From Arachis hypogaea (taxonomy: Eukaryota; Streptophyta; Magnoliopsida; Fabales; Fabaceae), in NCBI RefSeq assembly GCF_003086295.3, contig NW_027255479.1, positions 1 through 64,000 on the forward strand: a DNA stretch of 64,000 nt, written 5' to 3'. The notes beneath the pieces are model-generated. The model was not told the origin of the DNA. It worked only from the letters and a program-made list of their open reading frames with translations, and did no database searches. Both the position numbers and the translations under genes were made by a program. Every line of letters begins with the position of its first letter. The first letter of the stretch is position 1. Positions 33,955 to 45,675 of the stretch are shown one piece after another.

Positions 33955-35096
33955 CATCAAGGAGGATTCAAACAAAGAAAGAATACAAGTGAACAGCTTG
34001 ACACGTTGTGAAAACCATTTGAAAAGTGCAGATTAAGTTTTAATTTCATCTTTAAAATTTAAAATGTCTTATTTTTATTCCAACGTTTTATTTTGTTTTA
34101 TTTTAATCATCGGGTCAAAATTAAAATTTTATGTCTTAAAATTTTTTTATTACATTAAAATTTTTTAATTTTACAAAAATAAAATATAAATTTTTACTTT
34201 AGTTAAATTTATTATTTTTATTTGAATAAATAAATTCTTAAAAATATAACAAAAAATTTATATATTTTATTTTTATCAAATTTAAAGATTTTGATATAAT
34301 AAAAAAAGTTTAAAGATAAAAATATTCAATGCAAAATTATTTACATACCTATTTGGATATATAGTTATAGACTCTTTAACTTGATGAAATAAATAAAAAA
34401 AAGTACAGGTAGACAATAAAAATACTAAATAATATAAATAATAGATATATTAGATAATTATTCTAATAAAAATGTAATGTATTTTTATTTTATTGGACCA
34501 ATTTTAGAACCCATTATTCACTGCTTTCGCAAAAGCGATGGTCTAACTATCAAAGGGCTTGTTTGGGTGAGCTTCTAAGAAAAGATCTTTTTTCGAGTTA
34601 TCTTTTTTTAAAAGATCTTATAGAGAAGTAAAAGTAATTTTATGTTTGGATATCTCATGTAAAAAGGTCTTTTTATCAATCAATTATGTTTGGGTATAAC
34701 AATATAAAAGTACTTTTTTGTTTATTTATTACATGAAAAACATCTTTTTTTTTAGGAAAAAAGATCTTTTAAAAAAAGATGTAAATTACAGCTTCTCAAA
34801 AAAGATCCTTTTTTTATTTTACTAGTGCTTTTACTTTTACTACTAGAAATTTGCCAAACACGTTAAAAAATAAAAAAAGATCTTTTTTCATTGAAAAAAG
34901 ATCTTTTTTTAACAAAATAATGGCGCCCAAACATGCACAAAGTCCGATAACTTTTTCTAAACAAATAAGTATTTTCTTTTGGAATAGCCAATCCAAAACT
35001 GACCCTAAGAAAAGCACAACGTTCAATCCAAATAAGAAGAAGAGGCTGAAGTACACAGGGAACAAAGCAAAAGGGCAATCGATTATAGGGGAGAAG
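33955..35096. other. Intergenic: Fbx-8 3' flank, MITE, Fbx-9 leader
   Basis: A/T-rich from 34030 to 34550 with no gene, then a MITE-like element (34555-34937), then the shortened Fbx-9 leader with CTGACCCTAAGAAAAGCAC. The family leader is cut by the MITE. Confidence 0.55.
34555..34937. mobile_element. MITE-like element rich in AAAAGATCTTTT palindromes
   Basis: Left end GGGCTTGTTTGGGTGAGC and right end GGCGCCCAAACATGCAC are imperfect inverted repeats (TTTGGG / CCCAAA). CAAAG occurs on both sides. The interior has several AAAAGATCTTTT-type palindromes, some paired across the element. No coding. Superfamily not resolved. Confidence 0.6.
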
Positions 35097-36576
35097 ATGA
35101 AGCAGCAGCAGAAGCAGAAGAGCATTCACGACATCCTCCCTGTTGAGTTGATTCACAGAATCTTACTGAGAGTGCCGGCCAAACATCTCGCTCCCCTCAG
35201 GTGCGTTTGGAAGCTCTGGTACTCTCTCATTTCCGATCCACAGTTTGCGGAACTGCATTTTCACCACTCTCCGGCTTCCTCCAACGCACTCATCTTCATA
35301 CCAAAAGGCAGTGTGGCATGCTTCGTTTACTTAGACGCACTATTTAGTGACGACAATGATGCATCATCACACGTAAAAGAGGTGTGTCTCCCTTACAAGA
35401 CGAAACCACCTTCTCATTTTGAGGTCCTGGGATCCTGCAGAGGCTTTGTTCTCTTACATCGATACCCTAAAGTTTTAGTGGTATGGAACCCACTGACTGG
35501 ATCCAGCAGAAGAATATCTTACTCTGATATTGATTCTCGTAGTAAGTACAATAGGATTCCCTACAATCCCCATCTGTATGGATTTGGTTATGATGCATCC
35601 CGGGATGATTACTTAGTTGTTGTAGCTTGGAGAGGGTGGAAAAGGCAAGATCACTTCGATTGCTTGTCCTTGAGAACCAATTCCTGGATTTATCTTGATG
35701 CTGCACTCCCCAAACCCTTGCGTGTTTCTGCTCACCCGCCTTGTGGGTTGTTCTTGAATGGTGCTATTCATTGGCTGGTTTTCCCTGTTAAAGCTTACAG
35801 TGATGCTATCTTTATATTTGATATGAAGGAAAGGGCTTTTTCAACCATATATGCGCCGGAACAACTGCCATTCTCTCATCCAAGTCTCGCCCTACTGGGA
35901 GGCTGCCTAGCCTTGTATTATCCCAATGATGTTAGCTATAACACTCACATATGGGTGATGAAAGAATATAAAGTGCACTCATCTTGGACTATATCAGATT
36001 CCTTGCCTTTACTTTCGGCCTCTGTGCTTATCCAATAATGGTGATATTATTGGAGAACAATTTTTTTCGGATAAAGTACAAAAGAGAAAGTATCTCATAT
36101 ATAATGTGGGAGAGCTGCTCCCACGTGTTAAATATCGTTGTTCTGTGCATAACATCAGTGCAACCGATGCTATGTATACAGAGAGTCTCTTGCCACTCCC
36201 TAGTGACATTAAGGATAAGGATAACAAGAAGTAGAAGAGGAAGGAAAACGGTATGTAACTATTCTCCTATGCTTTGTCCCAAGCTATTCCTGTTAGTTAT
36301 TGCATTCTGATGAATGAACAAGTAATGAGTAATATGCGTTATGCATCAAGTTCCAATCAACTGTGACTTTTGTCTATGGATGATGAAATTTGAATTTATC
36401 AATGCTTAGGAAATCATTAATCACTGTCTTGCTTCCTATAGACCGGTCTTGTGGATAGGTTTCCAAGTTTAGATCGTTTTCATGTCTAAAGCTTTGACTC
36501 TTACCAGTTGAGCTTTTTTGCAGGCCATCAAGTTTACCAAGAATGTTTTGAACAACTTGATGTCGCTAAAAGTTAG
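35097..36576 (+). pseudogene. Fbx-9: F-box/FBA gene truncated by a 2-base deletion
   Basis: ATG at 35097 starts MKQQQKQKSIHDILPVELIH; upstream open frame has no ATG. The F-box and most of the FBA domain are intact: GSCRGFVLLHRYP, LYGFGYDASRDDY, LFLNGAIHW, FDMKERAFSTIY, HIWVMKEYKVHSSWT. Two bases are missing at about 35988 (GGACTATATCAG against GGACTCTCTATCAG). The frame shifts and stops at 36036-36038 after 313 residues. In the original frame a TAG also lies at 36232-36234, so there are two lesions. Donor (36251) and tail exon (36524-36576, GHQVYQECFEQLDVAKS) are kept. The 313-residue product would retain the F-box and much of the FBA domain. Confidence 0.85.
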
Positions 36577-36709
36577 CATCACAAAGGATTCAAACAAAGA
36601 AAGAGAATTAGGAGCTAACATACAAGTGAATAGCTCGACACATGGAGAGAAGAACATTTGAAAAGTGTGAATGAAGTTTAGTCTCCTTTTAAAATCCAAT
36701 ATATCTTTT

Positions 36710-37920
36710 GCATGAAATCTAGTAGTAATATTTCTTAGTTGGTTATGCAAAACTTCAAATTTTTATTTTGCTGATTACATAATATACTTTTCTGTTAATC
36801 TTACCTTTAGCCTGGTTGTTTTTAGAAGTCCACTAGCAAATGACGGCAAACCCAGAAATAAAGTATATGAGAATTGTTTTATTTAGAGTATACAAACTTG
36901 ATGCAACTTGTATGTCAAACCAGTAATCAACGGCATTGGTGGCAGAGGGGCTTACTTGAACGCTCCTATAATAGTTTCGCTTACACTCTCTCTCTCTTTT
37001 GCTATAAAGATTAAGTACTTTTTTCTTTATTTATTCTTTTTGATGTCTTATGTTAATTAAACTTCAATTTTTATCATGTCAAAATTTTGTTAACTCAATC
37101 CAAAAAATTTTAAATGTAGATTCTTTTTGGGATATTACTTTTATTCTGCAGACTTAAAAAGGAAGGTTTGTGAAGTCCAATGAATTTGTCTTTGTTTTAT
37201 TGAGCAATGTGTGCTTATTTTATTAATCTTGTATCTAATTTTAATACATAGAGAATAGCGTTTGGGGAGAACAACATGCACTTAGATTACTTTTATATAA
37301 ATATACTTTTCTCATTGATGACTACTTTCAGTTAATGATTAGGTTTAGCAGCATGCACAAGTGCCCCCTAAATAGTTTTTACCTTAAGGTAAAATGTGTA
37401 TCCTTATAATATTAGGTACATCCCAATGAAATTAGAGACATCAGCTTTAACTTAATGTTATGCGGTTTCACAGTTTAAACAAAATTCAACGATCCCAGTT
37501 CATTGTACTTGACAATAGAGTTACATGTACTTGACAATAGAGTTACATAACGAACCCTGCTTTCACAGCCTCATGATTTCTTTATTTTTTTTTTCTTTTG
37601 GTACATAAAGGGGTATTAATCTGGACAGAAGCCTCGTGATTTCTATCGTGTCCTTTTCATTATGTAGTAAGAACACAAATCAGTCCTGCATGCTGTGAAG
37701 CAAAACTTATTGTTTTGGTTTGAACTACAAAGAAAGGTCACATTGTTGTTGAACTCATGAGAAGCCACCTTTACCCACCCAAACGACATAATCGAGTTAC
37801 TTGTGCCAAGCCTTGAAACAACACACACCATAATACTATATAGACTGCATAACCCTCGTGACATTTCAAACTTCTTAGTTCTAGCATTATGATCATTGTT
37901 AATAATCAAAGCGGACACAA
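36710..37920. repeat. Duplicated block, partner of 41693-42909
   Basis: About 1.2 kb nearly identical to the later copy, from GCATGAAATCTAGTAGTAAT to GCGGACACAA. It is the 3' flank of Fbx-9. A 91-codon minus-strand frame (37643-37918) is identical in both copies, but I see no coding features in it. Inside, ACTTGACAATAGAGTTACAT is repeated in tandem (near 37506 and 37532). Confidence 0.9.
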
Positions 37921-38225
37921 TGATCTTGTTTGTCTGTGTTATCGAGCAATGTGTTGCTTATTTTATTAATCTTGTATCTAATTTAGTTTTAAATTATTGG
38001 GAGTAAAATACATAGTGAATAGCTTTTAAAGAGACGGAGAATTAGTACCAGTAATCTTGTATCTACTTTATTGTGCTGAACTGCGAATTACTATGGATAA
38101 ATATACATTTTATAAATAATTTCTAGTGGATGGTCTATCCTTATAAGATTAGGTACATCCATATAAGATTAGGTATATGTATAGTAGCTAGAATCTTGAT
38201 TTAACTCTTAAAATCTTTCGATATT

Positions 38226-38415
38226 TAGGAGTGAGCACGGGTCGAGTTGGTTTGGGTTTAAGGTGAAATTAGAATCGAACCAATTGCAATTCAATTTGTT
38301 CGATTTGGTTCACATTTGCTTTTTTTTTGTGTATCTGAACCAAACTAAACCGATTAATTGGTTTCACTCGAATTCAAACGGGTAATCGAGGACCCGCAAT
38401 CCGAACTCACCCCTA
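38226..38415. mobile_element. Short hAT-like MITE, shared with segment B
   Basis: Begins TAGGAGTGAG and ends CTCACCCCTA (9 of 10 inverted). The flanks TCGATATT and CAAATATT look like a decayed 8-base target duplication. The same element, longer, is at 45974-56074 with the retrotransposon inside. It therefore predates the duplication. Confidence 0.7.
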
Positions 38416-39191
38416 CCAAATATTACAATTTTAAATGAGTTAATTAATTTTACAAAATTTTTATTAAGTATGACAATTTTACGATTTCAATTTTATTAAA
38501 ATTTTACGCATTACATACTTAATTAACTTTTTTGATTTCCCGTTAAATTTTTTATTTTCTCTACGTGCGGTACATCCAATTAAATTAGAGTCATAAGCTT
38601 TAACCTAATATCTTACTGTAGCAAACTAGCAACCAAGGATGTCAGTGAATTGTTCGATTTCACAACAGTTTTTAAAAAGGCAAGAGGAATCCTGGGCTCA
38701 AAGATAGAACGAACTAACTAACAAGAATTCAAAAAGGATAGAATCTTTAACCAACCGCCCTTAATTCCCAAGACACTCTTCGACTTAGTTTAATAAAATT
38801 TTTACTTATTAAAAATTGTAACATTTATATTTAGTAAAATTAAATTAAAAATTGTTTTCAATAAATACAAGCAACAATTATTTTTAAAAAAATAATTTTT
38901 AAAATTTAAAAATATTATAATAGACATAAATACAAGTATTAAATTTGAAAATTAGTTAACATAAACTTTTAAATTTTAAAAAGCACAAGTCAACTTTGAA
39001 AAATTTTATCTTAAATGTATCCTAATCTTTTAAAAACTGCAAGTACAAACACATAATCTTTCTTATTTACCAAACACAAAATAAGGAGTTTGAGCTTTTA
39101 AAAAACACAAACACCTCTTGAACAAGCTTTACCAAACCAAGCCTTCATCAATTACATCAGAACCAAGCAGAACAAAACAGAGCTTGCTTCT

Positions 39192-40503
39192 ATGGATAAC
39201 AACCAGAAGAGCATCAACGAGCTTCTCCCTCCGGAGTTGCTCCAAGCAATCTTACTAAGGGTACCAGCCAAGCATCTCTTGCCTCTCAGGTTCGTTTCTA
39301 AGCTATGGCTCTCTCTCATTTCCGATCCAACCTTTGTGGAATTACATATTCACCACACTTCAGCATTCACTGCCCCTTCATACTTCTTCACCCAGAAGGA
39401 TCAACCGGTTGGCTCCGTTGACCTACACGCACTCTTTCTTGGTGGTGCCACCCTTGGCACCTCAATAGAAAAATTCTCTCTCCCTTTCCGACGGAAGAAA
39501 AACACACTTTCTAATTTACTTGTTCTTGGATCATGCAGAGGATTTGTATTGTTACACCACTATGAACCATATTATATTATTCTATGGAATCCAGTGACCC
39601 AATCCCACAAAAATATATCTTACTATAATGTTATTGGAGAAAAGAATTATTGGTATAATCTAAATGCACACATTATGGGTTATACCAATAATTCTTTTCT
39701 TCAAGGCATTGGTTATGATGCATCAAATGATGATTACTTAATAGTTATAGCCTTCAAGAGAAACCAGCCTCATTGTTTTTCATTGAGGACTAATTCATGG
39801 ACCAAGATTGATGTTGCACCCCGCACACCTTTGATAACCCAGGAGTTTAAACATGAGGGGTTGTTCTTTAACGGAGCTATACATTGGTTGTCTTATCGAC
39901 GTAACAATCAAGATATTCTAATTTTTGATGTGACGAAAAGGAGATTCTCAAAGATACCTTTACCTGAACAAAGACTAAGGTGGTGGTCCTCCGAACTCGT
40001 GATATTAGGAGGGTTCTTAGCTTTGAATGTCTTCAACTACGGTGATGATAAAAGAACTCAGATATGGGTGTTGAAGGAATATAAAGTGCCATCATCTTGG
40101 ACTCTTCTCTACGAGATTCCTCACCACTGCGTTCATTCTTTATTCTTATCTAATTACAGTGATTTTATTGTGTTAGATCGTGCCAATAACAATTTTGCCA
40201 AGTATAATCTTGAAGGAGAGAGGCTTCAGTGTTTTAAATACTTGGACTATGGTTTCTTACCTTTAGAGTACACTAGTACTGTGTATACACCGAGTCTCGC
40301 CACACTCCCCAGCTGTGACAAGAAGAAACGGAAAAATGGTATGTAATCATTAATGAGCTTTATTTGCACCTTATTATATATTCATGTTAATTTAATTGCT
40401 TAATAATTAATGTACGTGAGTTTTGAATATTATTTATGAATAATTATTCTCAGAAGACATCAAGGATGGTTGGAATCACAAAGAGCTCAAACAAGGAACG
40501 TGA
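39192..40503 (+). CDS. Fbx-10: intact two-exon F-box/FBA protein, second subfamily
   Basis: Exon 1 39192-40338, exon 2 40454-40503, 398 residues, 115-base GT-AG intron. Start MDNNQKSINELLPPELLQAI. F-box at about residues 6-50 (ILLRVPAKHLLPLRFVSKLW, LSLISDPTFVE). FBA domain: LVLGSCRGFVLLHHYEPYYI, LWNPVTQSHKNISYY, GIGYDASNDDYLIVIA, LRTNSWTKIDVAPRTPL, FFNGAIHWLSYRR, IFDVTKRRFSKIPLPEQ, IWVLKEYKVPSSWTLLYEIP. The tail exon gives EDIKDGWNHKELKQGT, different from the FEQLDVAKG tail of the main subfamily. Residues around YWYNLNAHIMGYTNNSF come from an inverted-repeat insertion at 39640-39698. Nearest relative is Fbx-12. Likely an SCF substrate receptor. Confidence 0.9.
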
Positions 40504-41148
40504 ATAAGGGAGCAATCCAACTTAAGCATGCATGCATGTTGTTCTATTTTAGATAGATCGTAGGGTTGGCAATTGAGTTGAAAGCTTCAAGAAACTTTAG
40601 TTTTATTCTATTTGGCTTTAAAGTTTGAATTTTGTGTGTTGTTATTGTTACTGTAATAATCATTCATCGTTTGATGAAGATACTGTTTCATATACATGAG
40701 ATATGACGAATGTTTAAATTAAATTCAATCTTGAACCAAATCCACTAAACCAATTCAAGTGCCCGGATTCGCATAATTTTAAAGTGGATTCAAACCTAAT
40801 TTTTAACCAAAAAAAGGTATTAATTGAATTGAATTAATTTTAAATTTGATTTTTAAATTCATTTAATCCAATCCAAACAACATTATACTGTTATTAATTA
40901 TTAAAATTGATGAAAGTTTCAATTTTTATATTTTGTAAATATCACTTGCTTACAAAATTCCTCATTTTGATTTTTCACAAAAAAATTTAACGCTTTTTAA
41001 ATTCATTATTTAGGTTTAGAAGAAAAAAAACACTTAGAAAATGATAGTGCATATTCACTGTTCTGAGTTTCTATCTTTCTAATCATATTGAACAATATTT
41101 CCAATTCAAAAGTATTCCAGTTATGAGGAAGATGGGGTTTCAACAGCG

Positions 41149-42909
41149 CCAATGTATCTTTTGGTTTAGTCTGATAGTAACATTCTTGGATGATCTGTTT
41201 TATTCTTCATCTCCTGTTGCTATATATGTTGAAAATTTTCCTTTTGCTTTTTAAATGTTTTATCTATGTACATTTCTTTTCCTTTTGCTGCATTATCTTT
41301 TATTGATCTATCGTTAAGTTGTTGGTTTTTGTTTTCTCAGCACTAACCCCTCTGTTTAGATGATTATAAAGGGAAGCATAATTAATTGTCTTTTGTTCTA
41401 TGCTGTGGTTGGTAGAAATAATGCAATACTTGGTGTATTGTCTAAATCAGAATATCACATTTCAATGAGATTTGACATGTGAACACTTTGAAAAATTATC
41501 AACTCGTATGTATTCTCGACACACTACAGTATTCTTTCATTGATATTCACTTCAGTTTTTATTATTGAATTACATGGTGCTAAGAGTGCGCAACCAGGGA
41601 TTCAATATTGTGTATTTACTATTGTTAAACCAATATTAAAAATAAAAAGTGTAGTCAATTACCATAGATAAATAATCATTTTATTTTGTTATGCATGAAA
41701 TCTAGTAGTAATATTTCTTAGTTGGTTATGCAAAACTTCAAATTTTTATTTTGCTGATTACATAATATACTTTTCTGTTAATCTTACCTTTAGCCTGGTT
41801 GTTTTTAGAAATCCACTAGCAAATGACGGCAAACCCAGAAACAAAATATATGAGAATTGTTTTATTTAGAGTATACAAACTTGATGCAACTTGTATGTCA
41901 AACCAGTAATCAACGGCATTGGTGGCAGACGGGCTTACTGGAAACGCTCCTATAATAGTTTTGCTTATACTCTCTGTCTCTGTTTTGCTATAAAGATGAA
42001 GTACTTTTTTTCTTCATTTATTCTTTTTGATGTCTTATGTTAATTAAACTTCAATTTTTATCATGTCAAAATTTTATGAACTCAATCCAAAAATTTTTAA
42101 ATGTAGATTCTTTTGGGATATTACTTTTATTCTGCAGACTTAAGAAGGAAGGTTTGTGGAGTCCAATGAATTTGTCTTTGTTTTATTGAGCAATGCGTGC
42201 TTATTTTATTAATCTTGTATCTAATTTTAATACATAGAGAATAGCGTTTGGGGAGAACAACATGCACTTAGATTACTTTTATATAAATATACTTTTCTCA
42301 TTGATGACTACTTTCAGTTAATGATTAGGTTTAGCAGCATGCACAAGTGCCCCGTAAATAGTTTTTACCTTTTAGCTGATGTGTATCCTTGTAATATTAG
42401 ATACATCCCAATGAAATTAGAGACATCAGCTTTAACTTAATGTTATGCGGTTTTAAAACAGTTTAAACAAAATTCAACGATCCCAGTTCATTGTACTTGA
42501 CAATAGAGTTACATGTACTTGACAATAGAGTTACATAACGAACCCTGCTTTCACAGCCTCATGATTTCTTTATTTTTTTTTTCTTTTGGTACATAAAGGG
42601 GTATTAATCTGGACAGAAGCCTCGTGATTTCTATCGTGTCCTTTTCATTATGTAGTAAGAACACAAATCAGTCCTGCATGCTGTGAAGCAAAACTTATTG
42701 TTTTGGTTTGAACTACAAAGAAAGGTCACATTGTTGTTGAACTCATGAGAAGCCACCTTTACCCACCCAAACGACATAATCGAGTTACTTGTGCCAAGCC
42801 TTGAAACAACACACACCATAATACTATATAGACTGCATAACCCTCGTGACATTTCAAACTTCTTAGTTCTAGCATTATGATCATTGTTAATAATCAAAGC
42901 GGACACAAT
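41149..42909. repeat. Mosaic block: two duplicated pieces joined
   Basis: 41149-41684 copies 28544-29078 (Fbx-6 3' flank) and 41693-42909 copies 36710-37920 (Fbx-9 3' flank). The junction is near 41684-41692, where ATAATCATTTTAT meets GCATGAAATC. No gene inside. Confidence 0.85.
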
Positions 42910-43644
42910 AAATGGGGATGCTTATATTGTGTTTCAGTCAAAAATCAACTTAATAAAACCGATTAATATCTAAAACGAATTCTACTAGGTAGACAATGGA
43001 GATTGTGAACTACAATAAGCTATATCCAAAGTCTACTAAACATGAATAAACAAAAAAATTTTGCTAGGTAGACAATATAATCAATAGGCTACATCTCAAG
43101 TCTACTAAACATGAATAAACATAAAAAATTTGCTAGATAAATAATAATTTTTGTAAATAATGTGAATAATGGGCTCTAGAATTAATTCAATAAAATAAAA
43201 AAAAAACATTTCAATCCCAAAGTATTTTCTAAACTTTAACATTAGGATAACTATCTATACACCTAAGTTATGTTTATTTAAAGGAAAAATAAAAAAAATA
43301 AAAAATGATTATTTTTCAATATTCATTTATTTGATTGAAGAGAAAAACTAAAAAAAAAAAAAGAATATAAAAAATTGGTAGACCACTAATTTTTTTTCTC
43401 TCTAACATTAAAAAAATACGAAAACCATAATAGTAAATTCCTAACCCTAATCTCTCAATCTTTCTTACTTTTAAGGTTAACAATTTACAGCCTCAGCACC
43501 ATCTCCACTCACCTCTCCCAATCTCTCATTTACTGCTGTTTCTACGTCGCATCACTGAGTAATTGGTGTCGCTGCTGCTCTGTGTTGCACTGTTGCTATT
43601 GTCGCTGGGCAGTGGTCACTGCTGCTCTCTAGTCTCTTCCAAGC
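42910..43644 (+). promoter_or_regulatory. Unrelated upstream and leader region of Fbx-11
   Basis: Unlike other copies, the region before the ATG lacks the CTGACCCTTCCC leader. 43490-43644 is comparatively GC-rich, with CAGCACCATCTCCACTCACC and GTCGCTGCTGCTCTGTGTTG, and runs into AAGCATGGAT. TAGACAAT..AATAG repeats lie at 42990-43140. Fbx-11 therefore seems to have a new promoter. Confidence 0.5.
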
Positions 43645-45327
43645 ATGGATAAGAAGGAGCAGAAAGAGCAATTGAGCATGGAGGAGAAGAAGAATCAGAA
43701 TGACAAGAGCAAAAGCATTCACGACATCCTCCCTCTTGACCTGATTCAGAGAATCTTACTGAGGGTTCGGGTTAAACATCTCGGTCGCCTCAAGTGCGTT
43801 TCGAAGCTTTGGCACTCTCTAATTTCCGATCCTAACTTTGCGGAATTGCATTTTCACCACTCTCCCGTATCAACCAACGCATGCATCTCCATAGGAAAAC
43901 TTCCGATGGCTTACTCTGTTTACTTAGACGCACTATTTAGTGACGGAAATGATGCATTACAAGTAAGAGAGGTGTCTCCCCCTTTCGACATGACACGATC
44001 TTCCGATGTTAAAGTCATTGGATCCTGCAGAGGCTTCGTTCTCTTTGATCGACACCCATGTCTTCTTGTTGTATGGAACCCACTGACTGGATCCAGAAAA
44101 TTAATATCCTACTCACATATTCTTTCTCGTTGTAAGCACAAGGACTTTAGCCGTCCTTCCAAGTTCCATCTCTATGGATTTGGTTATGATGCATCACAGG
44201 ATGATTACTTAGTTGTTGTAGCTTGGCAGGATATGGATGACCATGATCACTTTGACTGCTTTTCCTTGAGAACTAATTCATGGATTGATTTTGATGCTGC
44301 ACTCCCCAATCCCTTGTTTGGTTTTGATCGCAATTCTTTTGGGTTGTTCTTGAATGACGCTATTCATTGGGTGCAATTCTCTCCTAAAGTTTACAGGGAT
44401 GCTATTCTTATCTTTGATATGAAGGAAAGGACTTTCTCAAGAATATCTGCCCCGGAACAACTGGTAATGTTTTCACGCGGTTATTCAGGTCTGGCCCTAC
44501 TAGGAGGCTGTCTAGCCTTGTATTATCGCGATTTTAATAGCTGTAGCACTCACATATGGGTGATGAAAGAATATAAAGTGCACTCATCTTGGACTCTCTA
44601 TCAGGTTCCTTGCAAAGTCTTTCAGCCATTGTGCTTTTCCAGTAATGGTGATATTATTGGAAGAGATTATACTAAAAGAGGGGGCCTAGCCTTTTATTAT
44701 CACAATCGTGATAGCTGTAACACTGACCTATGGGTGATGCAAGAATATAAAGTGCACTCATCTTGGACTCTCTATCAGATTCCTTGCAAAGTCGAAAATG
44801 GGGATATTATTGGAAGAGGTTATAATTTTCTCTACATGTATAATCTCAGAGAAGAGGAATGTTTTAAAAATCATTGGTTATCGGTTGGCCTCTTTGCATC
44901 CGATGCTGTGTATACAGAGAGTCTCTTGCCACTCCCTAGTGACATTAACGATAAGGATAATAACAATAATAAGAAGAAGAAGGAAAAAGGTATGTAACTA
45001 TTCTCCTATGCTTTGCACCAAGCCATTCATGTTAGTTTTGCATTGTGATTAATGAAAAAGTAATGAGTAATATGCATTATGCATCAATTTCCAATCAAAG
45101 GTCACTTTTGTCTGTGGATGGTGAATTCGAATTTATCAATGCCTAGGGAATCATTAATCACGGTCTTACTTCCTATAGTCCGGTCTTGTGGTCAGTTTTA
45201 AAGTTTAGATCTTTTTCATGTCTAAAGCTTTGACTTTTATCTGTTGAGCTTTTTTTGTTTATATTATTTTGCAGTCGATCAAGTTCACCATGAATGTTTT
45301 GAACAACTTGATGTTGCTAAAGGTTAG
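43645..45327 (+). CDS. Fbx-11: intact two-exon F-box/FBA protein with internal duplication
   Basis: Exon 1 43645-44989, exon 2 45275-45327, 465 residues, GT-AG intron of 285 bases. Start MDKKEQKEQLSMEEKKNQND; a second in-frame ATG (SMEEKKN) matches the usual MEKK start. F-box SIHDILPLDLIQRILLRVRV, CVSKLWHSLISDP. FBA domain: VIGSCRGFVLFDRHP, VVWNPLTGSRKLISYS, HLYGFGYDASQDDY, LRTNSWIDFD, FDMKERTFSRIS. The piece with GGCLALYY, IWVMKEYKVHSSWTLYQVPC and NGDIIGRDY is repeated in frame as GGLAFYY, LWVMQEYKVHSSWTLYQIPC and NGDIIGRGY, at a 174-base (58-residue) offset. Tail exon VDQVHHECFEQLDVAKG. Likely an SCF substrate receptor; the extra FBA strands could alter target binding. Confidence 0.9.
44505..44830 (+). 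repeat. In-frame tandem duplication inside Fbx-11
   Basis: Unit 1 starts near 44505 and unit 2 near 44679. Offset 174 bases is a multiple of three. Unit 2 lacks the stretch coding FQPLCFSS. Other F-box copies in the window have one unit. Confidence 0.85.
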
Positions 45328-45675
45328 CATCACGAAGGATCCAAACAAAGAGAATTAGGAGCCAAACACAAGTGAGCAGCTTGACACACCGAGAAGAACA
45401 TTGGAAAAGTGCAAATGAAGTTGTCTCTTTTTGGTTAAATCTAATATATCTTTTGAATCAAATCTAATAGTAATATTTTTTAGTTGGTTATGCAAAACTT
45501 TAGATGTTTTATTTTGCAGATTACATGATGTACTTTTTTTTAAATCATGTCCAAACCTTATGAACCCAATCCTAGAAGTTTTAATTGTAGATTCTTTTGA
45601 ATAAGTTTCTCCTGCAGACTTCAGATGCAAGGTGTGGAATCCAATAAATTTGTCAAATGAGTCTTGTAAAATTTC

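Larger units (their letters stand above)
37925..41148. repeat. Segmental duplication A (partner of 45676-59040)
   Basis: Carries a MITE, the leader, Fbx-10 and its 3' flank. Segment B has the same order with Fbx-12, but is interrupted by the LTR retrotransposon (46495-55957) and a second hAT insertion (56266-56902), both absent here. 38416-39191 is non-coding; 38640-38765 matches 56910-57035 closely, and the rest is A/T-rich. Confidence 0.85.

Noticed and set aside
36009..36310. Frames starting MDYIRF.. and MLSLSL.. after Fbx-9
   Set aside because: They read the FBA/tail region in wrong frames.
37643..37918. 91-codon minus-strand frame, identical at 42631-42906
   Set aside because: Identity is explained by the recent 1.2-kb duplication. 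The amino-acid text shows no domain, and the frame starts and ends without gene context.
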